A DNA stretch of 64,000 nt from an uncultured Lachnospiraceae bacterium (GTDB lineage Bacteria; Bacillota; Clostridia; Lachnospirales; Lachnospiraceae): assembly GCA_947626745.1 (NCBI GenBank), contig CANQTF010000002.1:1-64000 (forward strand), written 5' to 3'. Position numbers and translations under genes: made by a program. Shown here piece by piece: positions 24,207 to 32,192 of the stretch (position 1 is its first letter; each line of letters opens with the position of its first letter). Below the pieces are notes generated by a model. That model made no database searches and was not told the origin of the DNA. It worked only from the letters and a program-made list of their open reading frames with translations.

Positions 24207-26363
24207 ATGCCAATTAGGATCACAGGTATGTATTCCGGTCTGGATACAGAGGCTATTATCAGCGAACTGGTTTCGGCGCAGAGCGTTAAGAAGAGCAAGT
24301 ACGTTAAAGATCAGACGAAGCTGAGCTGGAAGATGGACGCATGGAAGGCTCTGAACACCAAGATCTATAATTTCTATACGAATACGCTTGACAACATGCG
24401 TTTTCAGGCGACTTACATGAAGAAAGCGGTCAAGGTTTCCGATCCCAATGCGATCAGCGTTACGGCGGGCAGCAATGCAGTCAACGGCGTGCAGAGCGTC
24501 AAGGTGGATCAGCTTGCCCAGGGCGGCAGGCTCACCGGGCGGGATCTGAGCCTGAACGGCGCCAATGTGACGTCTTCCTCCAAACTGAGTGAACTCGGCA
24601 TATCGGGAGATGCAAGCTTTGACGTGACGGTGGGCGGCAAGACGACCACTATCAAAGTAAACGGAGATATGAAGATCAGCGATCTGGTCAAACAGATGAA
24701 GGACGCGGGTCTTAATGCGAGTTTCGACGATGAAAACCACAGATTTTTCATCAGTTCCAAGGAAACGGGAGCGGCGGCGGATTTTGCCATCACGGCCAAC
24801 AACGAGTCGGCTCTGAACGCACTGGAGTCGCTGGGGCTTCTTGCCAAGGAAGATCTCCAGAGTGAAGAATATAAGAAATGGGCAAGTTACAAGACCGATC
24901 TGGACGCCAAACAGAAAGCCATTGAGGCAGAGGTCGCAAAGCGTGCGGCGAAATACAAAGCAGATAATGATGCTCTTTTGAAGCAGAATGAATCTTTGCA
25001 GAAAGAGATCGATAAGCTGAAAGAAGATCCCGGCTATGCAAAAGATGCGGACGGCAACGGCATATCGGCAGCAAAACTGCAGGAGCAGTCCGACAGTCTG
25101 CAGCAGGAACTGGACAGCGCCAAAACAACGCTGGAAGAGGCGGTCAAGAAGAGGGATGAAGGCAATGCGGAGGATTCCGGGCTGAGCGAGGAAGAGAAAC
25201 AGGCCCTTCAGGATGCCGTAGACGCTGCCCAAAAGACGGCGGATGAAAAACAGGCGGAGCTTAACGAAGTAAAGGGCCAACATTCGATCGCAAAAGCAAT
25301 TGAAGACAAGGAAGCGCAGATCACAGCCAACAGCACTACCATCAGCGACAATGAAAAATACTATACGGTATCGTCGGAAGTTGACGCAGAGGGCAATGCG
25401 ACTGAAAAAATAACGGGCACGGCTCAGCTCAGCGGGGATGTGGAGGCTGATTTTGATACAAAGATCGCACTTGCCGATGAGATCGTGAATTCAGGCACGT
25501 ATGACAGCCGGAGTTTTGCAACCAGAGTCGTAGGACAGGATGCCGTTATCCATGTGGACGGCGCGGAGTTTACCTCGTCCGACAATGAATTTAACATCAA
25601 TGGCCTTACGATCAATGTATATGCGCCTACGGATAAAGAAGTGACGGTCACCACCAGTAACGACACAGACGGCATCTATGACATGGTCAAGAACTTCTTT
25701 ACCGAGTACAATAAGCTTATCAACGAGATGGATTCGCTGTACAATGCCGATTCCTCCAAGGGTTATGAGCCTCTTACCTCCGAGGAGAAGGCGGAGATGG
25801 CGGATTCCGAGATCGAGGAATGGGAGAAGAAGATCAAGGATTCTCTGCTCCGCCGGGACAGCACCTTGGGAGAGCTGACGGATGCGATGAAGAGCGTAAT
25901 GCTTCAGGGCGCTTCGGTCAACGGAAAGACCATGTATCTGTCTGATTTCGGGATCAATACGCTGGGATATTGGAGCGCGTCGGACAATGAGCGCGGCGCA
26001 TATCATATCAACGGCGATCCGGACGATGCAAGCACAAAGGGAGAAGTGGATACGCTGCGCGCCATGATCTCCGAGGATCCTGACGCGGTGATGAATTTCT
26101 TCTCCGGTCTGGCGGGAAATCTGTATAATAAGCTGTCAGAAAAAATGACGGCGGTCAAAGATACAAGAAGCATGTTTACCGTATACAATGATAAGCAGAT
26201 GCAGTCGGAGTATGAGGATTATAAGGAGAGGATCTCCAAAGAAGAGGATAAGCTGAACGCGCTGATGGATAAGTGGTATACCAAGTTCTCGCAGATGGAG
26301 ACCGCTATGGCTAAGATGCAGTCCAAGAATAACGCCGTATCCGGTATGCTCGGCGGCGGCTGA
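24207..26363 (+). CDS. fliD: FliD, filament cap, with long coiled-coil insertion
   Basis: A 718-aa cap protein. N-terminal GMYSGLDTEAIISELVSAQ and C-terminal FSQMETAMAKMQSKNNAVSGML are the FliD termini. Between about residues 230 and 385 sits a charged, heptad-rich segment (LLKQNESLQKEIDKLKEDPG; LQEQSDSLQQELDSAKTTLEEA; AAQKTADEKQAELNEVKG) predicted to be a coiled coil, absent from ordinary 450-550-aa FliD. It would project from the cap and could serve as an adhesin-like extension. Good RBS. Confidence 0.93.
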   Translation: MPIRITGMYSGLDTEAIISELVSAQSVKKSKYVKDQTKLSWKMDAWKALNTKIYNFYTNTLDNMRFQATYMKKAVKVSDPNAISVTAGSNAVNGVQSVKVDQLAQGGRLTGRDLSLNGANVTSSSKLSELGISGDASFDVTVGGKTTTIKVNGDMKISDLVKQMKDAGLNASFDDENHRFFISSKETGAAADFAITANNESALNALESLGLLAKEDLQSEEYKKWASYKTDLDAKQKAIEAEVAKRAAKYKADNDALLKQNESLQKEIDKLKEDPGYAKDADGNGISAAKLQEQSDSLQQELDSAKTTLEEAVKKRDEGNAEDSGLSEEEKQALQDAVDAAQKTADEKQAELNEVKGQHSIAKAIEDKEAQITANSTTISDNEKYYTVSSEVDAEGNATEKITGTAQLSGDVEADFDTKIALADEIVNSGTYDSRSFATRVVGQDAVIHVDGAEFTSSDNEFNINGLTINVYAPTDKEVTVTTSNDTDGIYDMVKNFFTEYNKLINEMDSLYNADSSKGYEPLTSEEKAEMADSEIEEWEKKIKDSLLRRDSTLGELTDAMKSVMLQGASVNGKTMYLSDFGINTLGYWSASDNERGAYHINGDPDDASTKGEVDTLRAMISEDPDAVMNFFSGLAGNLYNKLSEKMTAVKDTRSMFTVYNDKQMQSEYEDYKERISKEEDKLNALMDKWYTKFSQMETAMAKMQSKNNAVSGMLGGG

Positions 26364-26408
26364 TTGAAAGAAAAGGCAAGATAAGCATGCTCAAGGAGGA
26401 ACCGACTT

Positions 26409-26786
26409 ATGCCTGTACAGAATCCTTATGAACAGTATCAGATCAACAAGATCATGACAGCTTCACCGGCGGAGATAACGCTGATGCTGTACGAAGGGGC
26501 CATTAAATTCTGTAATATCGCTATTATGGCGATCGACCAGAAGGATATGGAGAAGGCGCATACGAATATTATGAAGACGCAGCGCATCATCGAGGAATTC
26601 CGCAACACGCTGGATCGCAAGTACGCAGTGGCGGAAGATTTCGACAGGATCTATGTCTATGTGTTGAAACGGCTGTTTGAAGCGAATGTCAACAAGGACA
26701 AAGAGATCCTGGAAGAAGTGAACACGCATATGCGCAGTCTTCGGGATACCTGGAAGGAAGTCATGAAGCGCTGCAATAAGGCATAG
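26409..26786 (+). CDS. fliS: FliS, flagellin export chaperone
   Basis: A 125-aa four-helix protein with NPYEQYQINKIMTASPAEITLMLYEGAIKF, the FliS signature. Binds the flagellin C-terminus until export. RBS AAGGAGG. Operon with fliD and the following gene. Confidence 0.96.
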   Translation: MPVQNPYEQYQINKIMTASPAEITLMLYEGAIKFCNIAIMAIDQKDMEKAHTNIMKTQRIIEEFRNTLDRKYAVAEDFDRIYVYVLKRLFEANVNKDKEILEEVNTHMRSLRDTWKEVMKRCNKA

Positions 26787-26792
26787 AGAGGT

Positions 26793-27275
26793 ATGAGTAT
26801 GGAACAGAGCGGAGCGCAGATCTTGCTGCAGAGCCTGGAAAAGAAGAACAGTCTGCTCGACAAAATGATCGCGCAGAACGGCGTTCAGGAAGAGCTCTTG
26901 AAACAGGAGGAGTTCGACATGGATGCTTTTGATGCGGCGATCGATAAACAGAGCAGCTATGTGGAACAGCTGGAGCGTCTGGATCAGGGGTTTGAGTCCG
27001 TGTACGACAGATTCCGCGAGGAGCTGATCGGCAACAAGGAACGGTATCGGGAAGAGATCCGCCGTATGCAAGAGCAGATCCAGCAGATCACCGACAAAGT
27101 CGTGACGGTCAATGCGGGAAATATGCGCAATAAGATGCTGGCGGAAAACCAGTTTAAGAAGAAGCGTCAGGCGATCGGACAGGGCGCGTCCAAGAACAGG
27201 GCGGCGAGAAACTATTATAACAATATGAATAACTTAAACTATGTGTCGCCGCAGTTCTATGACAATAAGAAATAG
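26793..27275 (+). CDS. FliT-like/FlgN-like helical flagellar chaperone
   Basis: A 160-aa protein, helical throughout with heptads (LLQSLEKKNSLLDKMIAQNG; DAAIDKQSSYVEQLERLDQGFESV) and a basic, Asn/Tyr-rich C-terminal tail. The location after fliS is the classic fliT site. Sequence is too plain to separate FliT from an FlgN-type protein, so the symbol is left out. A second ATG is two codons downstream. Confidence 0.7.
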   Translation: MSMEQSGAQILLQSLEKKNSLLDKMIAQNGVQEELLKQEEFDMDAFDAAIDKQSSYVEQLERLDQGFESVYDRFREELIGNKERYREEIRRMQEQIQQITDKVVTVNAGNMRNKMLAENQFKKKRQAIGQGASKNRAARNYYNNMNNLNYVSPQFYDNKK

Positions 27276-27277
27276 TC

Positions 27278-27316
27278 GTTACAGATATTTGACATCGGAT
27301 ATATGTCAGAGGTAAC
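27278..27316. repeat. Nested inverted repeat after the FliT-like gene
   Basis: GTTAC (27278) pairs with GTAAC (27316), and inside it TGACAT pairs with ATGTCA around a 7-base loop. Followed 10 bases on by a perfect palindrome. No T run. Confidence 0.55.
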
Positions 27317-27326
27317 ATGTGTCATA

Positions 27327-27358
27327 ACTGATACCACCGTATATACGGTGGTATCAGT
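27327..27358. repeat. 32-bp perfect palindrome
   Basis: ACTGATACCACCGTAT followed directly by its exact reverse complement, with no spacer. It lies between the FliT-like gene and the next small gene. Without a T run it is a poor intrinsic terminator; a protein-binding site or RNA-processing hairpin is as likely. Confidence 0.8.
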
Positions 27359-27437
27359 GTTTCAGGAGGTTTATGATCAGTGCGGATCAGGGATACGTGT
27401 TTTGTCCGGCATAAACACTCCCAAACAGAGGATTCAT

Positions 27438-27644
27438 ATGATGGAAACGGATAACAGCATGATAGCGAAGGAACGGGAAGCTTACAGCGCTTTTCGCGCA
27501 GGACTTAATGAGGCGGCAGACGGGGCGGAAACGCTGGATGCTCTGCTGCAGCTGGAGGATATACTGTATGATATTATAGAAGAGGAATTTCAGATCAATT
27601 ATATGCTGGATCAATTTTTAAAGAAACAGGGGGAAGGTTCATGA
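27438..27644 (+). CDS. Small acidic helical protein, unknown function
   Basis: A 68-aa protein, MMETDNSMIAKEREAY to LDQFLKKQGEGS, mostly helix and acidic; no known family. The same frame stays open further upstream through the perfect palindrome, but AGAGGA before the paired ATG codons is the only ribosome site, so the short form is preferred (the second ATG, at 27441, has better spacing). Its TGA overlaps the following GT8 gene as ATGA, so the two are translationally coupled. It may be an adaptor for that enzyme or for flagellar export. Confidence 0.6.
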   Translation: MMETDNSMIAKEREAYSAFRAGLNEAADGAETLDALLQLEDILYDIIEEEFQINYMLDQFLKKQGEGS

Positions 27645-28648
27645 ATATTATGATATCCATCAACCGCGAATTTATTCCCTGTGCCTGCGTTATGCTGATG
27701 TCTTTGAAAGAGCATCATGAAGATACGGAATTGTCGGTCTATGTGCTTCACCATGAACTGACACAGCAGGATCTCCTGGAAATGGATCAGGTGATTGGAT
27801 CGGATGGCATTGCACTGATACCGGTCTATATTCCGGAAGGAACGGTCGGGGATTTTCGTATGGGAAAATGGCCGGAGGAGGCCGCATACCGCCTTTTGGC
27901 GACGGATCTGTTCGCCAGAGATATGGACCGCATCCTGCATCTGGATACGGATATGCTGATCACGGGAAGCCTGCTTGACTTTTATAACACTTCCTTTGAC
28001 GGCAATTACCTTGTGGCTTGCGAAGATTTTATGTCAAAAGAGCAGAGAAAGAAAAAATGCAGGGATTTTGCAAAAGACGAGGACGCCCTGTTCTTTAATT
28101 CGGGGGTGCTTCTTTTTAACCTGTCAAAACTCGCGGAGGACGGTTTTTATTATGCGGTCTATGCAGATATCCTGCAAAAGTATCCGGCGATCAGGATAGA
28201 ATTTCCGGACCAGGATATGCTCAATCTTCTCTTTGGCGGAAAGACTAAGTATATGGACAGGATCCGTTATAATTATGCGCCGTATTATTACAGGATCTAT
28301 GACGGAGAACGCTATTACGATACGCGGGAACAGTTAATAAGCAACTGTAATGTACTGCATATGATATGGATGTCTAAGCCGTGGGAGAGTCCGGTCAGGA
28401 TGGAGGCCAATGAGCTCTGGTGGGAATATGCAGGGCGCACGCCGTATTATGAGGCAATGAAGAGGCGTCATGTGCAGAATATGCTGGAGCAGGAGCGTAA
28501 AATGAATGATATGCTCCGGGATAAAGCAGACCGTATCACGGCAGAGCCGTCAGATGGACAGCTCATAGATAGCGCCTCCGGCGCGCAATTGTTAGATGAA
28601 ATGTGCAGACGGGAGCAGCGGTTTGCGGACATGTTAATAAAAAAATAA
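27641..28648 (+). CDS. GT8-family glycosyltransferase
   Basis: A 335-aa retaining GT-A enzyme of the LgtC/glycogenin family. N-terminal MNIMISINREFIPCACVMLMSLKEH is the typical nucleotide-sugar start; YRLLATDLF, then HLDTDMLI provides the metal-binding DxD; FNSGVLLFNL and HMIWMSKPW give the later family motifs. UDP-glucose or UDP-galactose donors are usual. Lies directly before the flagellin promoter and after the flagellar chaperones, so filament glycosylation is likely but unproven. Confidence 0.88.
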   Translation: MNIMISINREFIPCACVMLMSLKEHHEDTELSVYVLHHELTQQDLLEMDQVIGSDGIALIPVYIPEGTVGDFRMGKWPEEAAYRLLATDLFARDMDRILHLDTDMLITGSLLDFYNTSFDGNYLVACEDFMSKEQRKKKCRDFAKDEDALFFNSGVLLFNLSKLAEDGFYYAVYADILQKYPAIRIEFPDQDMLNLLFGGKTKYMDRIRYNYAPYYYRIYDGERYYDTREQLISNCNVLHMIWMSKPWESPVRMEANELWWEYAGRTPYYEAMKRRHVQNMLEQERKMNDMLRDKADRITAEPSDGQLIDSASGAQLLDEMCRREQRFADMLIKK

Positions 28649-28667
28649 AAAAAATTTGAAATACCCC

Positions 28668-28694
28668 TAAAGTAAATCGGATGTCATCCGATAT
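28668..28694 (+). promoter_or_regulatory. Sigma-28 promoter of the flagellin gene
   Basis: TAAA, 15-base spacer, TCCGATAT. It leaves a leader of about 130 bases. Confidence 0.9.
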
Positions 28695-28733
28695 ATATTA
28701 CAAGTAAAGTAAAACAAATTTACTTACGCAACA

Positions 28734-28820
28734 GTAACGGAACCGAAGGCAGCGTACGAGCCGGAGGAGCCGTTACAAACAAAAACTAGCAGCATGGAAG
28801 CTGCATTAAATTCAAGGAGG
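28734..28820 (+). promoter_or_regulatory. Structured flagellin leader with candidate CsrA sites
   Basis: GTAACGG (28734-28740) pairs with CCGTTAC (28770-28776), enclosing a GGAGGA. A second hairpin, GCAGC-ATGGAA-GCTGC (28789-28804), presents GGA in its loop, the classic CsrA recognition form. The Shine-Dalgarno AAGGAGG (28814-28820) is the natural second site, an arrangement like the Bacillus hag leader. fliW and csrA are encoded 9 kb upstream. Confidence 0.65.
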
Positions 28821-28828
28821 AATATATT

Positions 28829-29755
28829 ATGGTAGTACAACACAACATTACAGCAATGAACTCTAACAGAATGCTTGGTTTAACAACCAGCGCACAGGCT
28901 AAGTCCACTGAGAAGTTATCTTCCGGTTACAAGATCAACCGTGCAGCAGATGATGCAGCAGGTCTGGCGATTTCCGAGAAAATGAGAAGACAGATCAGAG
29001 GTCTTACACAGGCTTCCGCTAACGCACAGGATGGTATCTCCTGCGTACAGACAGCTGAAGGTGCTTTGAACGAAGTTCATGATATGTTACAGCGTATCAA
29101 TGAACTGGCAGTTAAGGGTGAAACGGCTACATTGACATCTACCGACCGTTCTTACATCCAGACCGAGGTTCAGCAGCTGATGTCCGAGATCGACCGTGTA
29201 CGCAGCACGACCACATTCAATGAGCAGAACCTGTTGACAGGTGATTTTACAGGCAAGGCTCTTCAGGTTGGCGCAGAAGCTGGTCAGCATATCTCTATTA
29301 CCATTCAGAATATGAGTGTGGATGGCTTGGCAGCTCTTGTAACACAGAACTCTACGAAGAAGTATAGTGCAGATGGTAAGACAGACCAAAATGTTAAGGA
29401 TGTTGCCACTGACGTTGTTAAGAAGTTCTACAAAGACTTCCACAAAGACGAAATCAGCACTGTTGCAGTTGAGCATGACTTTGCAAGCTTGAACGCATTT
29501 GTTAAAGCGGCATTACAGGAAGTTTCCAAACAGCGTTCCGATCTTGGTGCAGTTCAGAACAGACTTGAGCACACCATCAACAACTTGGATAACATTGTTG
29601 AGAACACGACTTCCGCAGAGGCAGAGATCCGTGATACCGATATCGCTACAGAGATGGTTAAGTACGCTAACAACAACATCCTGCAGCAGGCTGGTACATC
29701 GATGCTGTCACAGGCTAATCAGACCAACCAGTTGGCACTGTCCTTACTTGGCTAA
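28829..29755 (+). CDS. Flagellin, filament subunit
   Basis: A 308-aa flagellin with conserved N-terminal (MVVQHNITAMNSNRMLG; SSGYKINRAADDAAGLAISEKMR) and C-terminal (NNILQQAGTSMLSQANQTNQLALSLLG) D0/D1 domains and a short variable centre of about 80 residues. QRINELAV at residues 88-95 corresponds to the TLR5-contact segment of Salmonella FliC. The short centre is the expected place for surface glycans and has several Ser/Thr. Transcribed alone from a sigma-28 promoter with its own terminator. I leave the symbol empty because fliC, hag and fla naming varies. Confidence 0.97.
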   Translation: MVVQHNITAMNSNRMLGLTTSAQAKSTEKLSSGYKINRAADDAAGLAISEKMRRQIRGLTQASANAQDGISCVQTAEGALNEVHDMLQRINELAVKGETATLTSTDRSYIQTEVQQLMSEIDRVRSTTTFNEQNLLTGDFTGKALQVGAEAGQHISITIQNMSVDGLAALVTQNSTKKYSADGKTDQNVKDVATDVVKKFYKDFHKDEISTVAVEHDFASLNAFVKAALQEVSKQRSDLGAVQNRLEHTINNLDNIVENTTSAEAEIRDTDIATEMVKYANNNILQQAGTSMLSQANQTNQLALSLLG

Positions 29756-29795
29756 TCGATTGGCAGTTAGCAGTAGAGATTGCGTAACGACTACC

Positions 29796-29825
29796 AAGGA
29801 GCCACCCTTTTGGGTGGCTCCTTTT
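29796..29825. terminator. Bidirectional terminator between flagellin and the converging glycosyltransferase operon
   Basis: AAGGAGCCACCC pairs with GGGTGGCTCCTT around TTTT, with T-rich flank forward and A-rich flank behind. Confidence 0.9.
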
Positions 29826-29884
29826 ATCGTGGGGAAAATATTTTCCGAATGGTCTGCGGGATGGCGTATACGGTTCGGCTCCGG

Positions 29885-30946
29885 TCATTTTGTCAGTTCG
29901 GCGATCTTTTCAAGCGCCATAGGGAAATCTCCGCATTTTCTGTAATGCATGAGGGCCGCTTCTGTGTCCCCCATCATCTCATTGATCAGCCCGATGTTAT
30001 AGGATGGTATATAGCTGTTGGCGCCGGATACATGCGCCGTCGGACAGGAGAGGGCTTTGACAAATTCCAATAACGCTTTCATATACTGGCCGTTCCTGAG
30101 ATAGATCAGCCCCATGAGATCAAGGAAATCCGCCGATACGGCAAACGCATCGTATACGGCGCAGAGCCCTAACGCTTCTTCGGCGCGGTCAAGGTGGAGC
30201 AGCGCGTAGCCGTAGCCGATCACCATCATCTGTACATATTCCGCAGCTGGATCCAGTTCATAGGTAAGCCCTCTGCCGTAATAGATACAGGCGTTTTCAT
30301 CATCGTGGATCATATTGTACGCCTGACCGATCTGAAAATAAGTATAAGGATCGTCAGGATCGGTTTCTAAGTCTTTCTCCAGAAGAGTAATATTGCGGAC
30401 AGCTTTTTCCCGCAAGGCTTCTTCGCTTCCATTATAGCCGGAATGATCCACGTTCAGGGGGATCTGGTAAGTGCTGCCGTCCGCTCCCGGCTGTGCCGCC
30501 GGGCGTACCTGTTCGTGGATGATGCCTTCATAATGATAATACCTGCGGGAGAACAGCCTTTCGACGAGATCGGCATATACGCTGTCCGTTCCGTTCATTT
30601 GGTAATGGTTCTGTCTGGATAGAAGCCCTATGGAGCAGGGGTGTGTCTTTATCAGATCTATGACTGCATCGATATCGATCTCGGTCAGATACTCGTCACA
30701 GTCGATCACAAGGATCATATCGTTGGACGCCTGCGCTATGGAATAGTTCCTTGCGGCGGAAAAATCGCCGCACCAGACATAATCCAATACTTTGTCCGCA
30801 TAGGCGGCAGCGATTTCTTTGGTCCGGTCTGTGGAACCGGTGTCCACGACAAGGATCTCCCAATCGTAAGCGCGGAGCGGTTTCAGGCATTTTTCAATAT
30901 TCTCTTCTTCGTTTTTGGCAATGATGCATACGGAAATCGGAAGCAT
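29885..30946 (-). CDS. SunS-like GT2 glycosyltransferase with TPR domain (1)
   Basis: A 353-aa two-domain protein. Residues 1-200 are an inverting GT2 fold: LPISVCIIAKNEEENIEKCL, VVDTGSTDRTKEI and the metal site DCDEYL. Residues 210-350 are TPR-like helical repeats (FQIGQAYNMIHDDENACIYYGRGL; SYNIGLINEMMGDTEAALMHY). The layout matches SunS-type peptide glycosyltransferases, where the TPR part holds the protein substrate. RBS AAAGGAGAG. Last gene of a four-gene minus-strand operon. Confidence 0.87.
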   Translation of the reverse strand: MLPISVCIIAKNEEENIEKCLKPLRAYDWEILVVDTGSTDRTKEIAAAYADKVLDYVWCGDFSAARNYSIAQASNDMILVIDCDEYLTEIDIDAVIDLIKTHPCSIGLLSRQNHYQMNGTDSVYADLVERLFSRRYYHYEGIIHEQVRPAAQPGADGSTYQIPLNVDHSGYNGSEEALREKAVRNITLLEKDLETDPDDPYTYFQIGQAYNMIHDDENACIYYGRGLTYELDPAAEYVQMMVIGYGYALLHLDRAEEALGLCAVYDAFAVSADFLDLMGLIYLRNGQYMKALLEFVKALSCPTAHVSGANSYIPSYNIGLINEMMGDTEAALMHYRKCGDFPMALEKIAELTK

Positions 30947-31007
30947 AGATCTCTCCTTTATATGGCTGGATGCCGGACGGCTTCTGGGTATAGAACAGGA
31001 TTGCCTG

Positions 31008-32192
31008 CTATTTTACATGATAGCAGCGTTCGAGCGATTCCAATATGGTATCGACACAGTTTGCCCATGTATAGTCCGCCGCAGTTTTGGCATAAGCGTT
31101 TTCCAACAATTCTTTCGCCTGATCGGGATGGGAAAGCCAATATTCCGCGATCTGCGGCAGTTGGTCTAAACGGTTGAGATCATACAGTACGATATCCTTT
31201 CCGTCCTGAAAGTGTTCGTTTATCCATATACTGGGATTCGTCAGACAGATCGAACGGCGCAGCATGGTGTTGAAGATCCTGTCGTGCGTGCCTTCTTTGA
31301 ACCATGGCATGACATTCAGATTGATGCGTGCATCTCTCATATAGTCGAAAGTTTCCGCCAGACCGATGCGGTCGCTCAGGATATGGAGATTGGCCGATGA
31401 AGCTGACGGATGATTCTCCCAGCCGCGCCCCAGAACATGTACGGGGAGTCCGGCGTCGACCAGAACCTGTACCGCCTTGCCGCGGTAGTACATGCGGACC
31501 ATCCAATCGATGGGTGTCATGTTGCGCATGATCGTTTTCACGGCGCTGTCGCTTAACGGCATATGGTTGGCGTCGAGGACATCCAGTACGGACTGGATCA
31601 GGGGTTTATCGGTATGCGCGGTCAGATCGCTGCCTATCTGCATATAGATCCCATACATGGGGGAACTTTTGGGAAATACCTTTTCCAGATCAGAGAACAT
31701 GCTTTCCGGCACATAATATGTCCCGGAGAAAAGGATATCATATTTTTTATCTTCATACGGAATGACGGGCTTAACGTCGGGAGTGCCCGCATGTGCCAGA
31801 AACTCGATGTTTTTGATATGGGGAAAATATTTCTGCACATACCGGACGTGTTCTTCGTCAGGGCAGAATTGGATATACCGCTGTGGTGTATGCTCCATGG
31901 TAGGATGGAAACGGAGAGGGTGGTCCATCAGGATATGGACGGCAACGGTTCCCAGACTATCCCAGAGCTGAATAAACGTGTCGTTATGTATGCTCGCCCG
32001 GTCGAAACATATCGCCGCATCCGGTTTCTGTGCGCAGAAGGTCATGAAATCATTCAAGGAGTGGGACGGGTGGGACGGGTCGATCAAATCCAGAATAAAC
32101 GTATCGTGCCCGCGTCCGGACAGTTCCTTTGCTATTTCATCGGTGAAATAATTGAATGACTCCGTTGCTTCGTAGAATAATACAAACCGCAT
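31008..32192 (-). CDS. CgeB-like GT-B glycosyltransferase (4)
   Basis: A 394-aa protein with the Glyco_trans_1_2 C-terminal module: RDARINLNVMPWFKEGTHDRIFNTMLRRSICLTNPSIWI. The N-terminal half (MRFVLFYEATESFNYFTDEIAKEL) differs from the DUF3880 paralogues here and resembles the C-terminal part of the 743-aa fusion protein upstream in the operon. The start codon directly follows the previous stop, with AAGGAGG inside the upstream gene, so translation is coupled. Confidence 0.8.
   Translation of the reverse strand: MRFVLFYEATESFNYFTDEIAKELSGRGHDTFILDLIDPSHPSHSLNDFMTFCAQKPDAAICFDRASIHNDTFIQLWDSLGTVAVHILMDHPLRFHPTMEHTPQRYIQFCPDEEHVRYVQKYFPHIKNIEFLAHAGTPDVKPVIPYEDKKYDILFSGTYYVPESMFSDLEKVFPKSSPMYGIYMQIGSDLTAHTDKPLIQSVLDVLDANHMPLSDSAVKTIMRNMTPIDWMVRMYYRGKAVQVLVDAGLPVHVLGRGWENHPSASSANLHILSDRIGLAETFDYMRDARINLNVMPWFKEGTHDRIFNTMLRRSICLTNPSIWINEHFQDGKDIVLYDLNRLDQLPQIAEYWLSHPDQAKELLENAYAKTAADYTWANCVDTILESLERCYHVK

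Noticed and set aside
27373-27414. ATG after CAGGAGG at 27363 as the start of a gene
   Set aside because: It leads to a stop after 13 codons in a frame different from the 68-aa protein. A leader peptide is conceivable but unsupported.
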